Source of the DNA: Neodontobutis hainanensis
Taxonomy: Eukaryota > Chordata > Actinopteri > Gobiiformes > Odontobutidae
Assembly (NCBI GenBank): GCA_024349245.1
Contig: JALDNG010000005.1
Span: 18,719,001-18,783,000 of the forward strand
Reading direction: 5' to 3'
Length of the DNA stretch: 64,000 nucleotides
The position numbers and the translations under genes are program-made. This document shows, one piece after another, positions 45,640-58,816 of this stretch (its first letter is position 1; each line of letters starts with the position of its first letter). The notes beneath the pieces were generated by a model. That model saw only the letters and a list, made by a program, of their open reading frames with translations. It had not been told where the DNA came from and made no database searches.

Positions 45640-45772
45640 AATTCTCCATCAGCTGCCACCACAGTGTGAATGTGTAAGTGCTTGTGTGTGTGGAAGGAAG
45701 CATGATATAAAGCGCTTTAGGGGCCCAAAATGTACAAAAAGCCCTGTATAAACACATTCCATTTACCACTAT
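45640..45772 (-). repeat. fish repeat tail module (SINE/MITE-like)
   Basis: AAAGCGCTTTAGGGG ... GTACAAAAAGCCCTGTATAAACA ... CCATTTACCA is the reverse orientation of the GGTAAATGG...ATATAGCGC module found at 23571 and 61637. Only the tail is present. Confidence 0.55.
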
Positions 45773-48700
45773 GTTGATGACAGAGGAACTATTCTTCCTC
45801 TTTCATGTTGGGAACCATGGAAATGAGTTTAGACTAAATTCACAATTACAAATGAACCTACATGAACATACATTTACAGACATGCCCAGGTTAGCAAGTA
45901 GCAGGGTTCACTTGGGGTTTTCAGAATTACAAAGTTGGTTCACTTTTTATTGAGGTAGAGCTCTATGGAAACCTACCGAACAGTTGATGTCCTGTAAAGC
46001 CATAACTATATAAATGGGTGCGCTTATAGCAGACTGGACAGTATATGCCTAAGAGACAGTTTCAATGTCTGCATTGTCTGCTAAGCCCTAAGCAAACTAA
46101 GCTTGGCTTTAGTGTAGGTTGTGTGTAAGTCTTTTATGTTAACATACAATATCTTTGAACTCTCCATGTGATTGTTTATTTGGTCAAAATTTTACTTGTT
46201 TAACATTCACCCTGACAGAAACACACAAAAGATGCATTGATGTGATATTTATTGGCAGGAGAGACAGTGTGCGATGAATTATACAAGAGCAGAGTAGATT
46301 TTTTTGACAAGTCTTTCCCCAGTGCCTAGACTCTGGTGGTGGTGAAGAAGAGAAATTGTATCCAGCAGAGGTGGCAATGGAGTTTAGGAGGGTTGCAGCA
46401 CAAGCTGAACACCTGAATAATGTAACAGAGAGGGTGCTTTAAATATAGCTGACTGAACCAGCTGGTAAATGGCTTCTTGATGCCACTGATCGAGCCTGCA
46501 ACTGTTAGGGTTTGTGTGTCTGGGTAAGAGAGACACATGTAGAGTAGGTCCAGCTTGTTTTATAGTACAGAGCACAGGTGAGGTTCGCAGACCAACTGAA
46601 TCAGATTTCAAAGTTTGCACTAAACCAGCTTCTAAAACAGTTTTTGAAATGTTGTAAAAGTTGTCTGTATGTATTTACTTCCATATCTTGTTTACTTGTT
46701 AGACACTTGATCTTTGTAATCTGTGAGGCTGCCCCTGCTAACCTCAGCCTCTCAGACCCAAATATGAGCCTGCAGGAGATGAATGAATAAAGTATCAATG
46801 TTTGTAAAGCGTATGCATGATCCTATCTGCAGCCATCTTTGAGTGCGTTACTTGTAGATATGGGACTTGAAGAGCTATCAGATGAACTCGTGTTGCTCTG
46901 TTCCTCTCTGGCTACAGGTTGTACAGGGCAGGAGGGAACATGTGACCAGTAGGAACATAGAGCGTGTCCAAAGACTTTACTCTTTAATTTCATGCTCAGC
47001 GCAGAAACAAAGGAGCGAACACAACACAACATGGATAAACACATTTGAACACACTTTAGCTTGAACTTTATGTGAACACAACCCCATTGTTTTTTTAACA
47101 TGTGAGAACAAACGTCATGAGAGGAGAAGAGCTATTAATGAGAAAAGGTTGGACAGCCGCTGGGACTGACACCTAAGGGTTATTCCACAAAACTCATAGA
47201 ACTAGTGGAGAATATGTTGTCTTTACACACACTACACTAAAAACGTATAAAACTGTTCAGTGCAGGTGCGATGAGTCTGTTTTTGGTTTGGCAGCACAGA
47301 TTTCTACTCAAAGTATCAGCGATGGAGAGTCCAATGCAAAAAGTGATTATTATGTGTGACAGATGCCAAGCTGAATCTGTTAAATGTGTCTTTACAGTAA
47401 AAACAAATCCATTATTGAAGGATTTTCAGCCGACAATGTCGATAATTGTGCAGTAGACGATGGTATAACACTAAGTTCACCTGTAATGTGCTTGTAGTGA
47501 TATGTAATTATATCAGTAGTAGTAGTAGCAGGCCTAGTAGTATCAGAGTAGTTATAACAGAGCCAGGCTGAAATGTTTGTTTATTGAGGGGTGTAAACCA
47601 AAAGTGTGAAAGTGACAAATTAAGAATGTAGGATTTAAAAAATATATATATTATAGAAAATTACAGAAGTCACTGAAGAAGTCTGTCATTTGTGTCTGTG
47701 GCTATTTAATTATTTAAGACTAACATCCTTTCACAACCTCCTGAAATGTCACTTATTTCCTTTTGGTTCTAAGTCCTTATTATGTAGACTTTATTCGACA
47801 GCTTAAATAGATACAAATATCAATTGAGTATTAGAAGTGACTGAAGGTAACTGAAACTCAACAATATTAGGTGTATCCGAAGAACACATGTGGCTCCATT
47901 TTCTTACAACTAATACTGTCAATGTTCTGTCTGTTCACATTCATGACAGCCTGCTAGGACCATTTCCATTTGGACTTGATGGCCTTTCTGAAATAATGTT
48001 CTCAAAGCCCCTGGTACATGTCCCAACACCAATCGGGTTGAGAGATGATCATCTTCAACAATGAATTACAAACACATCGATGTGGGGCTGACTAAGAACA
48101 GAGGCGTTGTACATTGGTGACAGTACATTGTGTATTACAGGAGCACACGTTACTGCTCATTAGGAAAAGGAAGCATTATCTACACCATTCTGCAGTGGAT
48201 GTGTGAATAACTCAACAGCTAACAGCTTTGTAACAAGTCCCATCCTTGGCCTTAAAGCTGGAAAATGCAATTTTCTGCCTTGCTCAGTTATGGAGCATGG
48301 CATGTGTCTTTCAGGGAAACTTGCATAAATACAAACCCATTGGCACTTGTTATTGTTATTCGGTTATTTAATCTTTCTTAATATGATTCATGATATCCAC
48401 TTCATATTGCAGAGACCATAATCCACATTTGTTATGATACAGGGGAGAAAACATATCAGCTCAACTTTTCTCCTCAACAGGGATTACTTAATTTTTAACT
48501 CTTGCATTAAATTTGGTGCAGGACGAAGAGAGGAGGAGGAGAGAGAAGTGCACCAATATGAAAGTGAGTGACAGTAGGAAAAGAAGCAGCATTTGGATGC
48601 ATTTGAATAAGTGTGAAAACACACAGACACAATTTGCAAGATTAAGGCGTCATATCCAAAAAATTATTTATATTAGAAATGTATTTATTTACTTATGTAT

Positions 48701-51159
48701 TTATTTACACAAAGGGTGTACTGAGTAATTGTAAAAGAAGCTATGACTGCAATGGCTGAAACTTTATTCAGAACCATAAAAGTAAGTTAAGCTCTCTCTT
48801 TAGACAATAAACATTCACCAATTCAACCACACATACTTGTATTTGGGTAGTGGGAGGAAGCCTGAAAAAGCAGAGAGGGTTCAAGGGACTTGAAATGCAG
48901 GCCTAATAATAAATCCATAAATAGCACATGCTGAACACGGTGATTTTACAGGCTAAATGTGAGCAGGATGTTATCCAAGGGTGACTAAAAGGAGGTTAGA
49001 GCAATTGCAAAATCCTCTGTGAGGGTCGACTGACCTGAACTGGAGGAAGGTGACAAAACTGGAAATGATCAGCGCCACTTTTAGAACTTTAAGTGTGGAA
49101 ATGGTTGAATCACTTCTGAATCACTTCCTGTTTTCAGCAGGACTCTTTGCATCTGTGGTCGCCACATGGAAAACAGTGACTATCCATAAAAGTCAAAATA
49201 GTATATGACTGAATCACCTTAATACAAAGACAGATAGATAATTTAGAAAACGCATAATGTGATCAGTTTACAAATGTCCAGTTAAATGTACCTTAGGAAA
49301 ACTAATAAGGAATGAAAAAAATCACATACCATGATTGCTGAAATGTATATTGACCTGCTTTTAAAAATGTACAGTTATACAAAATATACTGTAAAATAAT
49401 ATGGTCTGTTTCGGTTTTTCATTAGAATTAGTCTGTTATTTAGTTAGAAGTGGATTTGTGTATGGACCGTGATAGTTTTTATAATGTCACAATAATATCT
49501 TTTCACAGTGAAAAACAAATGGTAAAAATACCATTTGTTGGTTATTTTTGTTGTACATGGATTGATGACTAATGCGGTCCAGTATTAAGTCTTGTTTGTT
49601 TTGAAGACAAAGTGTAATACCTGTTTGAAATCTCACTAAATGTGAGCTCATGAATAATGGATGTGTCACACTCAGCATGTGGACAAAATCTCACGCTTTG
49701 TTTGGTCTGGAGCTGATCGACCCTCTGTGAAACAAACCTGTGTGTGAAGGCTCAGCAGACACAGGGCCATGTCCATTGATTATTTTTATTGTGCGTTTCA
49801 TTTTCAGAGAGAGTGGCGTTTTTTCACACTGACATCGAGCAGAGGAACACCCTCACTATAATGTGTTTTTGTTCTCGGGCTAAATAAATCAAAGCAGAAA
49901 GTTTAACATCATAAAAATTTACTCAGGGAGTCAGTCAGTTCTCACAAATGTTTATTTTCCCTTTTTTTTAGTGTTGTTCAACCATAATATTGTGTATATA
50001 TATATATATAAGTGTGAAAAGTGTGTATGAAATTAGGTTAATTTTATTGCTTACCCTAAAAGGCTTTAAAAATATAATTCTAAAAGTACTATTCAGCTTC
50101 TTGCCCCCACTCCACCCCACAGATGTACAAAAGTCTTTTGGTCTCTAGTCCAAGTCACGCGTCTTTTTGCATACATAGCCTAATGTGATTATTTGAAGCA
50201 TAATCCTGCTGTCTTATTAAAAAACCTGTTGTATATGAATGTTTCATTTTGAAAACGTAAGCTATATTTCATTAAAAAAACAAAGAACAAAAATGTTTTG
50301 ATATTTTTAACTGTATTTGTTTATGTTTACTTTGTCCTTGAACATCGAACACTCCTTTAGTAAAACTCATCTTACCAGTGACAACAAACAGAACAAATTG
50401 ATAACTTTCAATCATTCTGTTGATTCTATAAACAAATCCAATAGAAACAGGTCTAATGTTTATCTCACCAAGTAAAACTAAAACTTTGCCTTAAATCTTC
50501 AAGAACGTGTTCAACAGGAGGGTGCTTCTCTCGCAGTGTTGGCTTCACTGGGCAGACGTAGAAAAAAGGGGAAAAAAGATGAATTAAACTGTGCAAAAAG
50601 TTACCGCACGTCTTTTACCAGCCCTAATAAAAAGCACACTATACGGCCAACACAAATTTAAATGTAGAGTGTTAAATGGCATATCTTGCAGAGTTTAGCT
50701 TAAACCTTATCAGGTTTGCTAACGTTCATTCGTACTTTTCAAACTCACATATCCAAGTGTGTTTTCAAGAGTCTAATAAAGTTTGAAGTTTGTATTTGGA
50801 AGTCTTTTGTCGTGGCAGTGTTCACAGAAAAACACATTCTAAAAGGCACCAGAGCAGCGGAAGACGTGCCCGACATGTTGATGTTTGGAGCAGTTTAGTT
50901 GGCGCAGTTAAACATGTCATTTAGTGTTGACGCACTCCCAGCTCAGAGAAGGGATGGGGAGCAAGCGAACTGTAAAAAACTGTTTAGCTACAGGTGAGTT
51001 TAGTTACTGTATAACTGTAACAGCTATAGCAACAACAGTTTTTTGTTTTTCTCACTGCTCTTCCTCACTGCTTACAAGACATGCAGTACTTTAAATTTAT
51101 TGTTTTATGCACTTCAATAATGCTTCTTGACATTATTGTGTGATGATTTTGTGTGGCGC
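45773..51159. other. intergenic, no gene recognised
   Basis: 5.4 kb of mostly AT-rich DNA with no identifiable gene or large element. Short microsatellites lie at 47515-47530 (AGT) and 49995-50011 (AT). 49680-49870 is more GC-balanced and could hold a regulatory element. None of the 60-90 codon frames here carries a motif or splice support. Confidence 0.35.
49995..50011. repeat. (AT)n microsatellite
   Basis: Run of TA units within TGTGTATATATATATATATA. Confidence 0.85.
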
Positions 51160-51549
51160 CCATAGATTGTTTATAAAATGGATGTCGTGCCCCTATTTAC
51201 CGATATTTTATAGCCATCTTTTGTACCAGGCTGTAAACATGATTTTTACACTTGTAAAGTCGCCATTGGGTTTCTCCTTATATTTCCGCTTTTGGAGCCT
51301 GCCCTCTGGTGGACGGCAGCATATCGCTGTTTTTCACTGAATATCACCGCATGGCAGGTAGGCAGAAAAATTAATCAAATATTTTTGATTAATATGCCCG
51401 TTTATGCAATCTAAAAAATATTGTTTTACTATGGAGTAAAAGACGAAAAGCCCGGATGTAAACGCCATTTTATTGCCCTGTCTAATGACAATAACGGTCA
51501 ATAGGGGACCAATGGGCGTATTACATCCATGTTTATTTACAATCTATGG
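51160..51549. mobile_element. MITE family X, copy 2 (rearranged, with terminal inverted repeats)
   Basis: The ends are inverted: left CCATAGATTGTTTATAAAAT then GGATGT; right, reverse-complemented, CCATAGATTGTAAATAAACA then TGGATGT. 51215-51320 is the reverse complement of the left-hand block of copies 1 and 3 (TTTCTCCTTATATTTCCGCT, GGAGCCTGCCCTCT). 51395-51549 is in the same orientation as the right-hand block of copy 1. No 8-bp duplication is visible. Confidence 0.68.
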
Positions 51550-51988
51550 CTACAACCGGCTACGACTGATCCCCGTTAGCTGGTAGCTGCCTCAATTAGC
51601 TGCCTGTAGCAGTAACGGTAATCACAATTTTTACTAGTTTTTACTAACTGTAAAAAAAATAAAGAAACAAAAAACAATCACCTCATTTTTTGTTTTTTTT
51701 AACGAACAATGTAAGTATCCTATTGTTGCTGACTTTCCCAAATGTGGCAGAATATTTTGTTATGGAGAATAGCTAATGTGACAAGGATAATGACAAGAAG
51801 CTTTTGCATCAAACACAGTGAATGAACAGAAAGAGAATGGTTGGATAAAACTATTTATTGTCAAGAAATAATAGTTTTATCTGGACTTTCAAAACTAAAT
51901 TAGGATCCTGGCATAACATTATAATCTACTGTACTTTACTGTGTAGGTTTACTGAGGTGTATTGTACTGTATTGTGTGGCAACAAATA
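51550..51988. other. intergenic, no gene recognised
   Basis: Short AT-rich spacer between MITE and LINE remnants. Confidence 0.3.
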
Positions 51989-52045
51989 GGCAAGGCAACT
52001 TTATTCATATAGCACAATTCATACACTGAATAACTCAAAGTATAG
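51989..52045 (-). mobile_element. L2-type LINE 3' tail, minus orientation
   Basis: GGCAAGGCAACTTTATTCAT then ATAGCACAATTCATACACTG is the reverse complement of the tail at 54080-54113 (GTATGAATTGTGCTATATAA, ACTGCCTTGCC). A separate, 5'-truncated L2 insertion therefore lies in opposite orientation; its body may extend into 52046-52500 but is not readable. Confidence 0.75.
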
Positions 52046-52559
52046 CCCTTATATGGAAACTATGTTTATGACAGGCTATAGATCATGTTTACAAAATCAT
52101 GTTTATGCTTGTTTATGCTCTTAAATTATGGGCAATGGAAAAATATAGTTCTTAATGAGTCACAGATTAGTCAAAAGAGCTATTTCTAATCAATAAATGA
52201 AAACAAATAGTTTGAATTATTCTTAGGCATCTTAAATAATGAACAACCAGTGTAGTTTTATTTGTAGTTGTATTTCACATTGTTGTGAAAATCTAGAAGG
52301 TTAACTAAAATTAGAATATTTAAAATGTTAACATCGTCCTCCTGGCCTGCAGGCAATTCTTGATGACAGTACAAGGTAGCTGCATTGGGCATAAAAAATA
52401 TAAAAATACAGCCGTCTTGATCACCGCCAGGCCTGCGCCACCGCACGATATGGCACTATATCTAATTGAGTTAAAGTCATTTGCTGAGCGCTTGGTCAGC
52501 GCCAAGAAAATGGCGTAACTTGAAACTCTTAATTCATTGTGAGGTATACAAAGAAAATT

Positions 52560-54113
52560 TGCATGTTTTCAATCAAGCTTTGTGAAAAGCAAGAGATATA
52601 TTCTTCTCAGAGCTCATCAACAACAGCAGTAACCGCTCACGTGTCCTGTTTGCTACAGTGAACAGATTAACAACCCCCCAGCTCCATTTCCTCCAGAATT
52701 AGTTTCCACCACTAAATGCAATGAGTTTGCATTGTTTTTTAACGACAAGGTTCAAGGTAAACATGCTACAGTCCACAGGTCATACAACAACACTGCAGCG
52801 GTCTAGGAGAGACTTGGCAGGGTTAACACATTTTACACCCATTAATGACAGTTGATAAAACATCCACCTGCTTCCTTGATGTTTTACTAGATTTCTAAAA
52901 TCAGTACTAAGCAGTCTGTTACCACAACTCACTGATAAAGTCAATAATTCCTTACGTCTAAAGAAGAGCCGTCTTGATGCTACAGTGCTCAACAACTGTC
53001 GGCCCATATCAAACCTGCCATTTTTAGGGAAAGTCATCGAAAAAGCAATATCAGCAACTTAATGACTTTCTATTACTAAGCAACTGCTTTGATCCTTTTC
53101 AGTCAGGATTCAGGCCCATTACAGACTGAGACTGCACTTATCAAAATCACAAATGACATCTGTCTGAACACTGGCAAAGTCCCTGTCTTAGTTCTGTTGG
53201 ACTTGAGTGCTGCGTTTGATACAGTGGACCATGAAATCCTGTCACAAAGATTAGAGGAATGGATAGGCATCTCTGAAACTGTCCTCATTATTCAGTCTTT
53301 AAAAGCTTCCTTTAGGCCAGTTTAATACGCAGCTGTGGTGTATCCTACCATAATTATGCAGATGACACTCAGAGCTACATTTCACTCACAGCAGGTGAAA
53401 ATGGACCGATCCATTCACTGTGTCACTGCATCGAACAGATTGATGTGTGGATGCAAAATAATTTTCTCCAAATGAACAGAAACAAGACTGATCTAATCAT
53501 CTTTGGAACAGAAACAAAGAGAAAATGTCAGTCACCTTGAGTCTCTTTCTCTAAAATCTAAAAACCAGGTTAGAAATCTAGAGGTCATCATGGACTCAGA
53601 CTTAAATTTCCAGAAGTCAACAGCATTTTATCCAAAGTTAAAGGGATAATGTCTTATAGAAACGTATCCATGCTTTTATCTCCAGCAGGTTAGATTACTG
53701 TAACGGCCTGCTCACTGGTCTCTCAAAACGAGGCTTAAGACAGCTGCAGCTTATTCAGAACGCTGCTGCTCGGGTTCTAACTAACACCAGGAAGTACAAC
53801 CACATCAGTCCAGTTTTAAAATCTCTGCACTGGCTTGCTGTTGCTCAGAGAATAGACTTTAAAACAGCACTGCTGGTTTACAAGTCTCTAAATGGTTTAG
53901 CACCAGAATATATTTCTGAAATGCTAGTAGATTATGAGCCTCCTCGGACTCTGAGAACATCTGGGTCTGGACTTTTGCACTCTTCAAATGTTTTAATTTT
54001 TCTAATGTTTCTTAAATGTTTTTAAATCTTGTAAATTGACTTTTATTTCTGTAAAGTACTTTGATTTACCAAGTGTATGAATTGTGCTATATAAATAAAA
54101 CTGCCTTGCCTAA
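52560..54113 (+). pseudogene. L2-type LINE reverse transcriptase remnant with 3' tail
   Basis: Fragments in successive frames follow the order of an L2/CR1-group ORF2: NNCRPISNLPFLGKVIEKAI-like (around 52990-53050), FQSGFR (53096), ALIKITNDICLNTGKVPVLV then LLDLSAAFDTVDHEIL (reverse transcriptase motif A), YADDTQ (motif C, around 53355), QMNRNKTDLIIFG, and the C-terminal HWLAVAQRIDFKTALLVYKS then LNGLAPEYIS. The YADD catalytic pair and the motif A Asp are readable, but stops and frameshifts break the ORF. A deletion removes the part between motifs A and C. The tail is GTGCTATATAAATAAA.ACTGCC. Confidence 0.88.
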
Positions 54114-56089
54114 GCTGAAATAATACAGCAAGGTTACCTTTTTGCTGTGTCAACCAAATGAAAAACTAATTTAGTTCAGTTATGATAGAAACAAGCAAAA
54201 CTCCTCCACTCAGTTATAATCTTTACTCTACAATAGATAAGAGGTCAGTAAGTTTGTGTTACTGTGGAGTTTGTCACTAATGTGCTACACAAGGTTTAGG
54301 ACCAGTTCCTTCTGGCTATAGTGCTTGCTGAATGGGATCTATATACTTGCTTTACTTCACGCTAGGTTGACTATAATCCAAATGTTATAATTATTGCTGG
54401 CTAGCCACATTATGTGAAAGATGTGTAAAATTTGAAGAACTTGTATACTATGTTGTCTCCATGTTGTTTCAGATAGTTTAATAAAAAATAAAAAAATAAA
54501 AAAACATAAAATATTGTGTTTTTTAGATTTGGACTTCTCTGTCCGTGCTAATGACACATGGTTGGATCACTTAAGGAAGTTGTGACATCCCAAAACGTTT
54601 AAAAAAAATCCAATTCCTCAGTCTACTGTATGATGAGTCGTGTGAGAGTCGTCTTCAGGGACTGACATGAAAGCTCAAAGGTAAGGCCTCTATATTATTT
54701 TAATTGTTGTGTTATTTTATGTTTAGCTCTCCCATATTAACTTCATTGTATGAGTTTAGCTCTGTTTCCTGTTTCAAATGTTGAACTGATAAACATTCAG
54801 CAACTTGACAAGCATGTCGTTTAAGAGGCTGAAATATTTCCGCATCCTAACAATTGGCAACACATCAGGCGCGCCTCTGTTGCTCGTTTACACTAATATC
54901 TCTGTCTGCGTTGGTTCAAGCGGTCTGTAAAAAATTGCCTTTCCATGGCTTTTACTGCATTGGAGACAGCAAGCTCATCCGAGTATTGCAGACAGAGGCA
55001 ACAGGGACACTCAGTGTGTGCTTTTGTAATTGAGCACAGCAGTTTAACAAGACATGACCGGTGGTATTTGTGGGACAAATACTGTTTTCATGAAATATTA
55101 CATTACTAAATCAAAGCTTAGGCCGTTACTGCCCTACAAAGAGCCAGTTGTATAGATAAGTGATGTTAAGTGCAACTGAGCAACATAAATTTAGACATTT
55201 TACAAATTAAGATTTTGACAAAACTAGTATGAAGTTTCAAACGCATTACGTATTGGTAACAATGATGTAAAGACTAAAACTCAAGTGTATGGAGACTAAA
55301 AGAAGGCCAAGACATTGAGGGATGGAGTCAAAAGCAAGACCACTGGAAGGTAATTATTTGGTAATTATAAAATACAAACCTGAAAAAGTTTAAGGTTTTT
55401 CTTTAGAAAAAATATCATCTAGTAGTGTACTATAAAATAAATCATTGGTGAAAAAAAAGACTTCTCAAGGATTTTAACAGGTGAGAATGTTGAGTGCATA
55501 CGTAAAGCTTTGTCCTCTGTATTTGACTGCAGCAAACTGGTCCAGTTTTACTTCTTGAATAAAATATAATTGTTGCTATGCTGTTGCTGGTGGGTGGGAT
55601 TAGGACCAGGACTCAGATTTAACAAGGATGTCCTGTTTAATAGATCCTTGTCCCATGCTAAACAAATATGCAGAAAAATACTAATATCCCCCATTTTGAA
55701 CTATCCGGAGTATGACAAAAGCTGTTTACTGTTTTAGACTACACTTCACGGACCAATACTATAAACAAACCACGCTTCCATGGTCATATCCTTTCAGACA
55801 TATTAGGACAGAAAGACAGAGAGAGCAGAGCACTGCGGGTCTGGGGGCAGCTGCTGCCATCTGTGCCCCACAGCCTCAGACAGGTGTGTCTCCTGGTTTG
55901 GGCAGAGTGAGCAGATGCCTTTGGACACGTTTTCATAAATTATTACTGTTCACACTTTTTTTGACACTACAGTTGTTGCAGTATCTACCGCCTAGTGTAA
56001 CAAACTGTAATAAACTGTAACTACATAGTACATACATAAGACATCTCTGGATGTTGTGGGGATGTCTTGACTGACACGCCTCTGCAGCA
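54114..56089. other. intergenic, no gene recognised
   Basis: AT-rich. A donor-like AAAGCTCAAAG followed by GTAAGG at about 54682 has no exon that I can support. 55790-55920 is GC-richer. Confidence 0.3.
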
Positions 56090-56790
56090 TTGTGTGGCGG
56101 TTGAGGACAGTACCTCTGGGCCCTCTTTTCAAGAAGTGGGGCCTGAGAGTGTGTTCCAACTACAGAGGGATCACACTTCTCAGCCTCCCTGTTAAAGTCT
56201 ATGCCAGGGTACTGGAGAGGAGAAATTAGCTGACGGTCAAACCTTGGATTCAGGAGAAACAATGCAGTTTTCGTACCGGTTGTGGAACACTGGACCAGAT
56301 CTATATCCCCTCCAGAGTGCTGGAGGGTGAATGAGAGTTTTGTGCTTTGTGGATCTGGAGAAGGCATTTGAGCGTGTCTTGTGGGGGGTGCTCGGAGAGT
56401 ATGGCGTCTAGGGCCCTCTGCTAAGGTCTGTTTGGTCCCTGTACGACCGGAGCAGGAGCTTGGTTCACATTGCTGGCAGTAAGTCAGACCTTTTCCCGGT
56501 GCATGTTGGACTCCGGCAGGGCTGCCCTTTGTCACCGGTCCTGTTCATTATCTTTATTGACAGGATTTCTAGGCACAGCCAGGGGCTGGAGGGAGTCTGG
56601 TTTGGGGACCACAGGATCTCGTCTCAGATGTCATGTTGGCTCCATCAAGCCAGGACCTTCATTGTGCCCTGGGACGGTTTGCAGCCGAGTGTGGGATGAA
56701 AGCGTCTGGGATGAGAACCAGCACCTCCAAGTCCAAGGCCATGGTTCTCAGCTGGAAAAGGGGGGGGGGGTTATTCCTTCAAAGTAGGGT
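56090..56790 (+). pseudogene. non-LTR retrotransposon reverse transcriptase fragment (second LINE family)
   Basis: The plus strand, with several frameshifts and stops, encodes NYRGITLLSLPVK-like sequence, VEHWTRSI, FVLCGSGEGI, then GLRQGCPLSPVLFIIFIDRI (reverse transcriptase motif B region) and SGMRTSTSKSKAMVLSWKR. MR.STSKSEAMVLSRKR is a signature of a widespread fish LINE family. The same family's endonuclease and C-terminus occur at 61835-62925. The clade is left open because too little is intact. Confidence 0.8.
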
Positions 56791-58331
56791 GTTACAGAAA
56801 ATGTTTGTAGTAGACTGTAGTCTGTGGAAGTCAGTCACAGACCGCCATAGCAACAATCCCAAAAACTTTTGCCCATGTAAATATAAAAAAATGATATTAC
56901 TCACCAAAAATACAGCAGAACTACTGTCCCTATATTAACCACTGCAGAGATCCTCGGGCAGGAACCTTCTGTGTTCTCTTTGGAACATCCCCTGGCTGCA
57001 ATCAGTTTTTAAGACCTATTTTTACAAAAAATAAAATTAAAAAAGTCACAGCTTGTACATACGGGATTTTTACTTCAGGCATTCTTTCTTTACTATGATC
57101 TATGATCTTTTACTTGAGTCTAAACTTGTGAAGGGGTTAGCGTTTGGCTAAAGAGTTATGTTTAGTTTATTAATATTGTAGATATAGACCTGTGCTTCTT
57201 TATCAAAGACTGTTAAAAATGCCAAGCATACAATAAGGTAGAATGCTTGTTGACATTATATAGACATACATTTAAACAATGGTAAAAAACACAGCAGTCA
57301 AAATACTTGAGCAGGACTAAAGTTCACAAAGTCTTACCTAAAAGGACACAGAGCTCCTTTCACTTTGAAACAATTAAAGTCAGATGGTGTTCCACTGATT
57401 TTACCAAATTGAGCTCAATATTTCATGAACGACAATTGGAATTACATGGTCACAAGCCATGCAAATGGTGTTCAGGTTTATAAAATGTCATTACTGACCT
57501 GTTAATGGATCACAGCAACTTAAATTGAGAAATCTTAAATTCATCTTACACATTGTCTCACAGGTAACCAGGTATGAATTGGCTGAATTTAAAAGCACAT
57601 TGTGAACTAGGTTTGCCACAGTCTGTTACAGGTTGTAATCCGAAACATGGATTTCATTTTAAATAAACAATTACAACTAACAAGCGGGGATTGTCTGTGA
57701 CAAACCTAATTCTTTTGATGCCTGTGCTAACAAACAAGGCAGGACTGCAATCTTTTCTAAAAACTGGAATGTTTTTTATTTGCATTAAGTTTCCAGTTTA
57801 GATTCAAGAATTTTCAAAATTTTCTCCATTAACTTATGACACAATTTTTTTCTAATTTTATTTTAAAAAATTGAATTGAATGAATTTTAAATGTTGTTAC
57901 AAACCTTAACAATAATGAATGTATTTCTCATACCTTGTCGAAAACATTAACTGCAAAATATAAAGACAAAAGAGAAATAATTATGGTTGGAGTTCTCAGC
58001 AACCAGTAAAAAAAAAAAGATTTGTGTGAAGCTCTGCTTTTTTATATTTAGGATTTTTTTAGGCCCATCTAAAATGACCAGGACAGACCTAGTCATTTGG
58101 GTCAATGTTTTTGTTATCTGCCATACTTAGCACTGAGGTTGACTAAAGCCCCCTATCTCTTTTGGTCATTTTCGCTGTATTTTGTGTAATGGGACCTCTC
58201 CAAATTAAAATGATTGCTGTTATTGAACCCCCTGGAATTTAATTACAAGTGTGGGCTCTTTGTAAAGGTAACAATCTCTAGTTTCACTCAGAGCAGTCAT
58301 ATTTTTTGTTAAAAGTTGCCGTGTTTGGTAC
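56791..58331. other. intergenic, no gene recognised
   Basis: AT-rich, no recognisable genes. A run of 10-11 G at about 56760 marks the end of the LINE fragment. Confidence 0.3.
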
Positions 58332-58610
58332 AAGCGTCTCAGATGGAACCTCCTAAACCGTCCCTGCGTAAGGGCGCCGCCATACGTCAAAATACCTCGA
58401 AATACGGCAATATACCGCCGTCCACTAGAGGGCAGGCTCCAAAAGCGGAAATATAAGGAGAAACCCAATGGCGACTTTACGGGTGTAAAAAACATGTTTA
58501 CAGCCTGGTACAAAAGATGGCACCTGTCTCTAGAGCTAAGATTTACCATGTGACAACTCTGGGGGGGGTGAATTTTTTATTATTACGTCCGTTTATGCTA
58601 TCTGAAAAGT
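58332..58610 (+). mobile_element. MITE family X, copy 3: left half only
   Basis: Starts AAGCGTCTCAGATGGAACCT and stays closely similar to 42913-43180 for about 275 bases, through AAAAGATGGCACCTGTCTCT and the G-run plus TTATTACGTC.GTTTATGCTA. It then departs at AAAGTTTAGTTTTGTGCATA, where the short copies continue to their right terminus. Downstream lies a THAP-type exon, so this may be the left end of a longer parental element. Confidence 0.7.
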
Positions 58611-58816
58611 TTAGTTTTGTGCATAATTGTGGGTGTGGTTATCTTGACTCGCATGTGTCAATCACCGAGCCTCGCGCACGTCGTGTGGCTAGCTGGCTAA
58701 CAAGTGGCTAGTTAGCTCCTCCGTGATACTTGCTGGCTTGGCGCATGTTAGGATCAGTGTGTCAGGCTTCTTTACCGTCAGCTGTTCTCTGAGTATTTAA
58801 GAAGAAAGTTGTGTAA

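Noticed and set aside
48513..48728. BED-finger-like start (RKRSSIWMHLNKCENT)
   Set aside because: The similarity is only a few residues and the Cys/His ligands are missing.
55933..56535. 200-codon minus-strand frame
   Set aside because: It is antisense to the LINE reverse transcriptase fragment and extends only because that region is GC-rich.
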